From contig JALHNF010000029.1 of the NCBI GenBank assembly GCA_022843645.1, positions 1 to 8,719 of the forward strand: a DNA stretch of 8,719 nt, in the 5' to 3' direction. The first letter of the stretch is position 1. Each line of letters opens with the position of its first letter. The translations under genes were made by a program, and so were the position numbers. This document shows, piece by piece, positions 1 to 5,500 of the stretch. Below the pieces are notes generated by a model, which saw nothing but the letters and a program-made list of their open reading frames with translations, ran no database searches and was not told where the DNA came from. Origin of the DNA: Minisyncoccota bacterium (GTDB lineage: Bacteria; Patescibacteriota; Minisyncoccia; Phycocordibacterales; UBA5272).

Positions 1-2
1 AC

Positions 3-443
3 GTACTTAAAAAAGTTGAATTGTTATTTCCGAATCAGAAAAAAGTCGCAGAATACGATCCTCTTCTAGGGAGCAATGAGGCTGAGATGAGTGTTCCTGA
101 TCAAGCAGAGACTGTTCCTGTGAGTGTGCCTGCGATGAAAGCAGTGACCAACTCTTCGTTGCGTTCTGTCGCTATTGCGACGAGCTCTTTACAGGCATCT
201 GCTCCACCTTCTTCTGTGGCAACCTCGACACCAGAGACTGTAGAGACGGCATTGCCAACAAGTACACCTCAAACTGAGCAAGCTGCCTCTGTGGGCGCTG
301 TCTCTTCTGATGACACACGATCAATTGTTTGGTTCCTTCTTCCGCTTGCTGTGCTTCTTGTGGGCTCCGCACTTGTCTTAACACGTAAAGAGAAAGAATC
401 ATCAGTGCTTGAAGACTACACAATCATTGAAGATGGAAAATAA
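3..443 (+). CDS. C-terminal part of a surface protein with low-complexity stalk and C-terminal membrane anchor (5' end outside window)
   Basis: The frame is open from the left edge, so the gene very likely begins upstream; the TTG at 21 is only the first possible in-window start. Of the 146 visible residues, 1-25 look like the end of a folded domain (VELLFPNQKKVAEYDPLL). This strand-like stretch vaguely recalls the end of a lamin-tail domain, but I cannot establish that. Residues about 28-105 are dominated by Ser, Thr, Ala, Pro and Val, as in an extended extracellular linker. Residues about 107-127 (SIVWFLLPLAVLLVGSALVLT) form one membrane helix, followed by RKEKE and a short charged tail ending in a TAA stop. 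Linker, helix and basic patch suggest an outward-facing domain tethered by its C-terminus, with the tail in the cytoplasm. There is no LPXTG motif. It converges on the methyltransferase gene with a 26-base gap. The function is unknown. Confidence 0.7.
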   Translation, partial: VLKKVELLFPNQKKVAEYDPLLGSNEAEMSVPDQAETVPVSVPAMKAVTNSSLRSVAIATSSLQASAPPSSVATSTPETVETALPTSTPQTEQAASVGAVSSDDTRSIVWFLLPLAVLLVGSALVLTRKEKESSVLEDYTIIEDGK

Positions 444-469
444 AGCTTCTGATTAAACTCAAGAGCTCC

Positions 470-1153
470 TTATAACTTTTTGATGACAACAATAAAGTTT
501 CTTGCAGAGCTTTGTATTTCAGGTGAAGAGTGATGAGAAAACAGTCTTCTCAGCTCCTGTAGATTGAACGCGTGGACATATCTCTTGTTCTTGTTTCCGA
601 AGAATGGAAGATACATATCGCCAGCTTCATGGCGCCCGAAGGTGAGCACGCTTTTCATATATGACCACAGTATCTGTCTCCATAAATGTTTGAAATGAAA
701 TGCATTCCATACTAGAAAAATCACGACACCTCCTGTTTTTGTAACTCGAAGAGCCTCCCGTATCATATGAGATCTTAAAGCCCATGTTGGAATATGGTGG
801 AGCACAGCGCTTGATAGTACAACATCAAACGAATCATTTTCATAAGGCAAATTAAGTACATTGCCGACCTGAAAAGAGTATTCAGGGTACGTCTTTCGAG
901 CTTCTCGAATGAGCTCTTCTGATATGTCGATTCCTTTGTAGTGCTCTTTGCTGACGCCGAGCTTTTTAAGGTAGGGGATCAGCCGTCCGTGTGCACATCC
1001 TGCATCAAGAACGGCGTGTTGTGGCTGTATGTAGTCTTTAAGAATGGCAAACTCTCCCCACTCTTTTTTACGTGATGCGATAAATGGTGTTGCAACGGTG
1101 TTATACACCTTGCGTATGCTTTCAATGGTATCAGATGCTTGTTTACTATTCAC
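470..1153 (-). CDS. Class I SAM-dependent methyltransferase, Trm9-like (possible tRNA wobble-uridine carboxymethyl methyltransferase)
   Basis: This 227-residue protein has a Methyltransf_11-type Rossmann fold: motif I VLDAGCAHGR (48-57), the ribose-binding acidic residue in GIDIS (74-78), NVLNLP (98-103), SFDVVLSSAVLHHIP (108-122) and RVTKTGGVVIFLVWN (136-150). Several parts resemble Trm9/ALKBH8 rather than generic methyltransferases: IRKVYNTVATPF with SRKKEW at the N-terminus (Trm9: VYNxIAxxF, TRxxxW), the AVLHHIPT segment followed by an R-rich helix, FLVWN, and a C-terminal RYVHAF plus RNFIVVIKK (Trm9: RYYHLY and NWWVVAQK). Trm9 methylates cm5U34 of tRNA to mcm5U34, usually with the partner Trm112. 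Here motif I has CAHG rather than CGNG. The start is GTG at 1153; no ATG lies near the N-terminus. The gene is divergent from the aldolase operon that ends in elp3. The fold is sure; the tRNA substrate is inferred, and other small or lipid substrates are possible. Confidence 0.85.
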   Translation of the reverse strand: MNSKQASDTIESIRKVYNTVATPFIASRKKEWGEFAILKDYIQPQHAVLDAGCAHGRLIPYLKKLGVSKEHYKGIDISEELIREARKTYPEYSFQVGNVLNLPYENDSFDVVLSSAVLHHIPTWALRSHMIREALRVTKTGGVVIFLVWNAFHFKHLWRQILWSYMKSVLTFGRHEAGDMYLPFFGNKNKRYVHAFNLQELRRLFSHHSSPEIQSSARNFIVVIKKL

Positions 1154-1160
1154 ATATATA

Positions 1161-1166
1161 AGTATA
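1161..1166 (-). promoter_or_regulatory. Putative -10 box (TATACT on the minus strand) for the Trm9-like methyltransferase, near-leaderless
   Basis: Read on the minus strand, 1166 to 1161 is TATACT, ending 7 bases before the GTG start at 1153. The expected transcription start is about 1153-1155, so the mRNA would have no leader or almost none. The expected -35 position reads CGTTTT, a poor match. It mirrors the box on the plus strand. Confidence 0.4.
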
Positions 1167-1177
1167 CAAGATTAGAG

Positions 1178-1183
1178 TATACT
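1178..1183 (+). promoter_or_regulatory. Putative -10 box (TATACT) for the aldolase-elp3 operon, near-leaderless
   Basis: TATACT differs from the consensus TATAAT at one position and ends 6 bases before the ATG at 1190. Transcription normally begins about 6-8 bases after the -10 box, which puts the transcript's first base at or next to the A of ATG. No good -35 box is seen: a 17-base spacer gives TATATA at 1155-1160. An alternative promoter is TTGTTT (1139-1144) with TATACA (1163-1168) and an 18-base spacer, which would leave a short leader of roughly 15 bases. Confidence 0.45.
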
Positions 1184-1189
1184 AAAACG

Positions 1190-1990
1190 ATGCTAGATGT
1201 TTTTAGAAGAGGGGATGTGTTCCCAATGCTTGCGTTTGATCATCGGGGAAGCTTTCTGAAATTGCTTACCAAATCAGGCCCGGAGCCGACACAAGAAGAG
1301 ATCATTGGAGTTAAAAGAGATGTTTTGCAGGCACTTGTTCCTTATATGAGTGGCGCGCTCGTTGACGAAGACTACGGACTCCCAGCACTTGCAAGTATGC
1401 ACAGTCGTGTTCCGTACGTATTGCCTCTTGAAAAAACAGGGTATACGGATAAGCAAGGAGAGAGAATTACTGAGATACTTGCAACTCCAAAACAATTAAT
1501 TGCGAAGGGGGCACAGGCTGCAAAGTTGCTCTTGTATGCAAACGCCAATGTAGCGTCCTGGGTGGCTCAAATGAAGACTGCAAAAAACCAGGCGTATGTA
1601 TGTAAAGAAGCACACCTTCCTTTTTTTCTTGAGTTTGTTTTGTATGAAGTAGGGGGGATACAGCCTGGCACCGTGTATGAGACTGTGGCGAGAGCGATAC
1701 AAGACGGAGTTACATGTGATGTGTGGAAGCTTCCGTATCCAGGAAGTAAAGAAGAGTGTGAAAAAGTAACCGCGCTTGTAGGTGGCACCCCGTGGATTGT
1801 GCTTACCGGCGGAACGACGTTTGATGAGTTTAAAGAGCATTATTATAGTGCACGTAGTGCGGGGTGCAAGGGTTTCTTAGCTGGACGAGCTTTGTGGCAA
1901 GAGATAGGCGAGTTCTGGAGGGATGAGACAAGATATAGAGAGTTCTTAGAGTATGAACTCCCCCTTCGTTTTGAGAATCTTCTATTATAA
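1190..1990 (+). CDS. LacD/DUF2090-type class I aldolase family protein (TIM barrel)
   Basis: This 266-residue protein resembles the DUF2090 domain (found fused to IolC kinases) and tagatose-1,6-bisphosphate aldolase LacD. Visible landmarks are MLAFDHRGSF (13-22), VDEDYGLPA (58-66), EKTGY (81-85), AAKLLLY (110-116), FFLEFVLYE (145-153), DVWKLPYPG (177-185), LTGG (205-208) and GFLAGRALW (228-236). By analogy with LacD, K180 in DVWKLP is the likely Schiff-base lysine, with the TGG and AGR loops binding a phosphate. The probable reaction is reversible aldol cleavage of a phosphorylated sugar; the substrate is unknown, and no inositol or lactose pathway genes are nearby. I chose ATG 1190 over TTG 1139 because the 17 extra residues (MFTIHIYKYTRLEYTKT) do not look like family sequence and would read through the promoter and the methyltransferase start. 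It is first in a four-gene operon; the next gene begins 11 bases later. Confidence 0.85.
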   Translation: MLDVFRRGDVFPMLAFDHRGSFLKLLTKSGPEPTQEEIIGVKRDVLQALVPYMSGALVDEDYGLPALASMHSRVPYVLPLEKTGYTDKQGERITEILATPKQLIAKGAQAAKLLLYANANVASWVAQMKTAKNQAYVCKEAHLPFFLEFVLYEVGGIQPGTVYETVARAIQDGVTCDVWKLPYPGSKEECEKVTALVGGTPWIVLTGGTTFDEFKEHYYSARSAGCKGFLAGRALWQEIGEFWRDETRYREFLEYELPLRFENLLL

Positions 1991-2001
1991 TATTTTTTTA
2001 T

Positions 2002-2508
2002 ATGGCATCACCATTTTTTGTTAAAAATATAATCAAAGGTAAGATAGCCGAGATTATTGTGTTTGAGATGTTTCAAGAAATAAATCGGTTTATTGTGATA
2101 CCGTTTGGGACTGAAATGTTGATACCTGATCTGCTCAAGCTTGAGAAAACAGAAGTTGTGCAAAATGCGATAGGGCGCCTTCGTCAACGGCCGGATCTTT
2201 CTATTGTCGATACTCAAACAGGGTCGCATTTCTTGATCGAGGTGAAGTATCGAGAAAGCCCTACACAGGCCCTTATGCTCACACTTGCGAAAGATCTACA
2301 TGAAAGTTGGCCGAGCGCATATTTGTGTGTTGTTTCGCCACTTGGGTTTTTTTTCGACTCATGTGCCGAGATCATTGCGCGAGAAGGGGATATTTCGCTT
2401 ATTGATGGAGCCATTATTCCTCAAGATATTCAAGAAAAGTATTTAAAAATTGTACAAGATACAATCAAGAATAAAGATCCCGAACAAAATGATATAGTAG
2501 TCTCATGA
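2002..2508 (+). CDS. PD-(D/E)XK nuclease-fold protein, uncharacterised
   Basis: This 168-residue protein carries the core of a restriction-endonuclease-like fold. An N-terminal helix has GKIAE (13-17) with a candidate helix-A glutamate E17. Then come RPDLSIVD (63-70) with D65 and FLIEVKYR (77-84) with E80 and K82, giving PD-X14-EVK, a textbook PD-(D/E)XK arrangement on two adjacent strands. The following helix (TQALMLTLAKDLHESW) and strand (AYLCVVSPLG) fit the rest of the fold. A metal-dependent nuclease is therefore plausible, though no family with a known target is recognisable. The C-terminal tail is charged. There is no signal peptide or membrane segment. ATG 2002 lies 11 bases after the aldolase stop in an AT-rich gap without Shine-Dalgarno. 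The stop overlaps the next ATG (ATGA, 2505-2508), indicating translational coupling to the Mur ligase. Its role in an operon of metabolic and tRNA-modification genes is unexplained. Confidence 0.75.
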   Translation: MASPFFVKNIIKGKIAEIIVFEMFQEINRFIVIPFGTEMLIPDLLKLEKTEVVQNAIGRLRQRPDLSIVDTQTGSHFLIEVKYRESPTQALMLTLAKDLHESWPSAYLCVVSPLGFFFDSCAEIIAREGDISLIDGAIIPQDIQEKYLKIVQDTIKNKDPEQNDIVVS

Positions 2509-3806
2509 AGTCTCTTATCAAAAAACTGACACCAAAATTTGTTTTGTCGCTCTACCATTTCTGTATAGCGTATCTCGGAGCCATCATATATGGGTTTCCT
2601 TCAAAAAAGATGCTCATTGTCGGCGTTACGGGCACGAAAGGCAAAACATCAACATCATATTTTATCTGGAATAGTCTCAATCGTGCGGGTGTAAAAACGG
2701 GAATGCTTACAACTGCTGCAATAAAAATAGGTGACACAGAAATAGTAAACACGATGCACATGACAATGCCCGGACGTTTTTTCATCCAGAAGCATTTACG
2801 TATGATGTACAAGGCAGGCTGTGAAGCTGTCGTTGTTGAGACGACGTCTCAAGGCATTGTGCAACATCGCCACCGTGGCATTCTATATGACATTGCCGTG
2901 TTCACCAACCTTTCTCCTGAGCATATTGAAGCGCATGGTTCGTATGAGGCGTACCGAGAAGCGAAGGGCAGACTCTTCAGAACACTAGAGCATGCAAAAC
3001 GAAAGTATTGGCGTGGCTCACTTTTCACACCAACATCTGTTATAAACTTTGATGATGGGGAATTTCCTTATTACAGCACTATACCAGCACCACGAATGCT
3101 TACGTACGGGCTTAAAGAGGGTGCGGCGGTTCGGGCCACACACGTTCTCACCACGCCACACTCGGTGTCATTTTCAGTAGGACAAGAACGGTTTGATGTC
3201 TCGCTTCCGGGTACATTTATGGTTCCAAACGCACTTGTTGCTGTTGCAATTGGTGACCTGCTTTCACTTGATCGAAAAAAGATTGCGCTCGGCATCCATG
3301 AGCTTACATATATTCCTGGAAGAATGGAAGAGATAAAAACGCAAAAGCCGTTTCGGGTATTCGTAGATTATGCACATGAAAAACTAAGTATGCGATCACT
3401 GCTTTCAAATCTAAAAGCGATGGCACAGGGTGGTCGTGTGATCGTTGTATTTGGCTCAGAAGGTGGAGGGAGAGACAAGTCAAAGAGAAAAGATATGGCA
3501 GAGGTTGTCTCGGAACTTGCTACATTTGCTGTTGTGTCTGATACAGATCCGTATGATGAAGATCCGCAGCTTATTGTGGAGGAAATAGGGCAGTATCTAG
3601 CAGATAGTGGATGGAAACGGGATGAACAATATTTCGTTATTTCTGATAGGCGCCTGGGTATTCGCAAGGCTCTCTCGCTTGCCCGAACCGGTGATATTGT
3701 CGTCTGTACGGCTATGGGGGCTCAAGAGACAATGATTCGAGAAAAAGGCATTGCACATCCATGGAGTGATAGAGAGGTTGTAAAAGAAGAGCTTTTACGT
3801 GTATAG
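2505..3806 (+). CDS. MurE-like Mur ligase (UDP-MurNAc-tripeptide synthetase family), lacking the N-terminal UDP-binding domain
   Basis: Mur ligases join an amino acid to the peptidoglycan stem peptide using ATP. This 433-residue protein shows the ATP P-loop GTKGKTS (43-49), ETTSQG (112-117, where MurE has ExSSHxL), FTNLSPEHIEAHGSYEAYREAKGRLF (133-158, with K154 at the carbamylated-lysine position), FVDYAH (286-291), the C-terminal ligase domain with SDTDPYDEDP (345-354), DRR (381-383), AMGAQET (403-409) and SDREVVKE (421-428). The order and wording match MurE best. Two oddities stand out. Only about 35 residues precede the nucleotide-binding core, and they are hydrophobic (FVLSLYHFCIAYLGAIIYGF, 12-31), so the usual N-terminal UDP-binding domain is absent. 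Where MurE has the diaminopimelate-reading DNPR, this protein has TDPY, so Tyr350 replaces the arginine. The added amino acid is therefore not predictable. The gene overlaps the preceding stop by 4 bases and ends 8 bases before elp3. Confidence 0.85.
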   Translation: MKSLIKKLTPKFVLSLYHFCIAYLGAIIYGFPSKKMLIVGVTGTKGKTSTSYFIWNSLNRAGVKTGMLTTAAIKIGDTEIVNTMHMTMPGRFFIQKHLRMMYKAGCEAVVVETTSQGIVQHRHRGILYDIAVFTNLSPEHIEAHGSYEAYREAKGRLFRTLEHAKRKYWRGSLFTPTSVINFDDGEFPYYSTIPAPRMLTYGLKEGAAVRATHVLTTPHSVSFSVGQERFDVSLPGTFMVPNALVAVAIGDLLSLDRKKIALGIHELTYIPGRMEEIKTQKPFRVFVDYAHEKLSMRSLLSNLKAMAQGGRVIVVFGSEGGGRDKSKRKDMAEVVSELATFAVVSDTDPYDEDPQLIVEEIGQYLADSGWKRDEQYFVISDRRLGIRKALSLARTGDIVVCTAMGAQETMIREKGIAHPWSDREVVKEELLRV

Positions 3807-3814
3807 TCTTTCAT

Positions 3815-5494
3815 ATGTTTGAAGGGGTGTACTCTGAAAAAGACGTCGAAAAACTTAAACGTCGCGTGATGCGCGACGATGCTCTATACGAAGAGCTACT
3901 TTCTGTTCGGGCGCAAATGACCGAGGCAAATCAACGGATTATTGTGAAAGGCAAATATACACCGTATGAGAACGGTGTCAAAAAGATGCCAACGCACTCA
4001 GAAATACTTCTGTGGTATAAAAATCGTGTCGAACAGGGAGTTGAACCAAGAAATGAAGCCATTGAACAAACCCTTAAAAAACTTAAGGTGAGAAGCAATT
4101 CCGGTGTCGCTGTCGTGTCACTTCTTACCAAGCCCTACGCATGCCCTGGGAGGTGTATTTATTGCCCTACAGAGGCAAAAATGCCTAAAAGCTATCTTTC
4201 AAAGGAGCCAGCTGCTGCACGTGCTTTAGCAAATAAATTTGATCCAGATAAGCAAATTACATCACGCCTTCGTGCTCTTGAAATGAACGGCCACCCAGTA
4301 GACAAGGTAGAGATGATTATGATTGGAGGTACATGGAGTTTTTATAAACGTGACTATCAAGATTGGTTTACTCGGGAATCATTTCGAGCGTGCAATAATT
4401 TTCACGCATCAAATGGTCTAGTTTTGAAAGAAGATGAACTTTCTCTGGAAGCACTTCAAAAAATAAATGAAACAGCGCCAGTGCGTATTATTGGACTTTC
4501 AATAGAAACACGTCCCGACTATGTAAACCTTGAAGAGTTGAATAATCTTCGACGTCTTGGAGTCACAAAAGTAGAAATTGGAGTGCAACATCTTGACCAG
4601 TATGTGCTCGACTTTAATCGCCGGCAAATGACTGTCCAGGCGATTGCAGATGCGGCGGAGCTTTTGCGAAACACGGGACTCAAAATCGTGTATCATATGA
4701 TGCCAAACCTTCCAAAGAGTAATCCTTCGATGGATGTGCAAATGTTTAAAGACCTTTTTTCAGGTACAGATCACCATCCTGATATGCTTAAAGTGTATCC
4801 GTGTGTGATTTTAAAAAGCACGCTTTTGTATAAGTGGTGGTCACGCAAAGAGCTTGACTACCAGCCGTATGATGATGAGACTCTTACGCATGTACTTGCA
4901 GACTGTGAGCGTGAAGTGCCTGAGTATGTTCGTATAATTCGCATCATCCGAGACATTCCAGCGACATATATTGTTGCGAGTAGCAAGAAATCAAATCTTC
5001 GAGAGTCAGTGGACGAGTACCAGGAAAAGCGAGGAGTTATACAGCGTGAAATTCGTGCGCGTGAGATTCGTGATCGAGAAGTGCTCCCGAGTGAGTTCGA
5101 GCTTACACGTGTTACGTATGAGACAAAAACGGGAACCGAAATATTTCTACAGTTTGAGAACAGAAAAGAAAACACCTTAGCCGCGTTTTGTCGTCTTCGG
5201 TTGCCACGATGGAATGAGATAGAAGGTTTTGAAAAGCACGATAATTTGTCTGTGTTGCCGGGCAAGGCTCTTATTCGTGAGCTTCACACCTATGGCCGTA
5301 TGGCAAGAATAGGTGCGCAAGGTGATCAATCTCAACATATGGGTTTTGGTCGTCGGCTTGTAGCTGAAGCAGAAAGAATTGCTCAAGAAAGGGGGTATGA
5401 AGGTATCGCGATTATTGCAGGTGTAGGGGTGCGAGAGTATTATAAAAAGCTAGGCTATATTTTAGATAGAACGTACATGGTCAAAAACTTTTAG
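3815..5494 (+). CDS. elp3: Elp3: tRNA uridine-34 5-carboxymethylation radical SAM/acetyltransferase enzyme
   Basis: Elp3 uses SAM and acetyl-CoA to put a carboxymethyl-type group on C5 of wobble uridine in tRNA. All expected parts are present in 559 residues: a helical, basic tRNA-binding N-terminal region (about 1-95); the radical SAM core with C110, C114 and C117 for the 4Fe-4S cluster; PKSYLSKEPAAARA (124-137); GHPVDKVEMIMIGGTW (159-174); GLSIETRPDY (227-236); KVEIGVQ (252-258); YHMMPNLP (293-300); RDIP (379-382); and a C-terminal GNAT domain with LIRELHTYG (486-494), the acetyl-CoA loop QHMGFGRRL (507-515) and the terminal YYKKLGY (542-548) ending TYMVKNF. The cluster motif is CX3CX2C followed by CPTE, whereas many archaeal and eukaryotic Elp3 proteins have longer first spacings (CX4 or CX9) and CPGG. 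Length is close to the family norm. It is last in the operon and convergent with the glycan cluster 6 bases away. No Elongator partner is visible, as expected for a stand-alone bacterial Elp3. Confidence 0.97.
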   Translation: MFEGVYSEKDVEKLKRRVMRDDALYEELLSVRAQMTEANQRIIVKGKYTPYENGVKKMPTHSEILLWYKNRVEQGVEPRNEAIEQTLKKLKVRSNSGVAVVSLLTKPYACPGRCIYCPTEAKMPKSYLSKEPAAARALANKFDPDKQITSRLRALEMNGHPVDKVEMIMIGGTWSFYKRDYQDWFTRESFRACNNFHASNGLVLKEDELSLEALQKINETAPVRIIGLSIETRPDYVNLEELNNLRRLGVTKVEIGVQHLDQYVLDFNRRQMTVQAIADAAELLRNTGLKIVYHMMPNLPKSNPSMDVQMFKDLFSGTDHHPDMLKVYPCVILKSTLLYKWWSRKELDYQPYDDETLTHVLADCEREVPEYVRIIRIIRDIPATYIVASSKKSNLRESVDEYQEKRGVIQREIRAREIRDREVLPSEFELTRVTYETKTGTEIFLQFENRKENTLAAFCRLRLPRWNEIEGFEKHDNLSVLPGKALIRELHTYGRMARIGAQGDQSQHMGFGRRLVAEAERIAQERGYEGIAIIAGVGVREYYKKLGYILDRTYMVKNF

Positions 5495-5498
5495 ACCA
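5478..5498. other. Weak hairpin at the elp3/glycan-cluster junction
   Basis: TGGTC (5478-5482) and GACCA (5494-5498) are perfect 5-base arms, with an A-A mismatch and then further A-T pairs inward (AAAA / TTTT), closing on a tiny loop. The hairpin spans the elp3 stop and the 6-base gap to the convergent gene. Neither strand has a clean T-run just outside the stem, so this is at best a weak bidirectional terminator. No better one is visible between the two operons. Confidence 0.25.
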
Positions 5499-5500
5499 GA

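Larger units (their letters stand above)
1161..1183. repeat. Inverted repeat AGTATAC-N9-GTATACT in the divergent promoter
   Basis: AGTATAC at 1161-1167 and GTATACT at 1177-1183 are exact reverse complements around a 9-base spacer. Each arm also contains the palindrome GTATAC. The repeat lies in the 36 bases between the two divergent start codons and supplies a TATACT hexamer on each strand. It may be only a pair of mirrored -10 boxes, or also an operator for a dimeric regulator; the sequence alone cannot separate these. Confidence 0.6.

Noticed and set aside
444..469. Terminator between the surface protein and the methyltransferase
   Set aside because: The only palindrome is around AAGAGCTCCTT, with a three- or four-pair stem including a wobble and no T-run directly after it on either strand.
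1139..1189. Upstream TTG start for the aldolase gene
   Set aside because: The 17 added residues do not resemble the family, and the stretch overlaps the methyltransferase start and both -10 boxes. ATG 1190 is better.
1496..1840. 114-residue open frame on the minus strand inside the aldolase gene
   Set aside because: Composition is irregular, there is no family signature, and it lies antisense to a convincing gene.
2505..3806. Mur ligase as a 5'-truncated pseudogene of normal MurE
   Set aside because: The ATG overlaps the preceding stop exactly (ATGA), the hydrophobic N-terminus is coherent, and no remnant of a UDP-binding domain lies upstream. The short form looks native.
4858..5265. 135-residue open frame on the minus strand inside elp3
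   Set aside because: It is Ser/Arg-rich with no motif and is fully inside a strongly conserved gene on the other strand, so it is a shadow frame.
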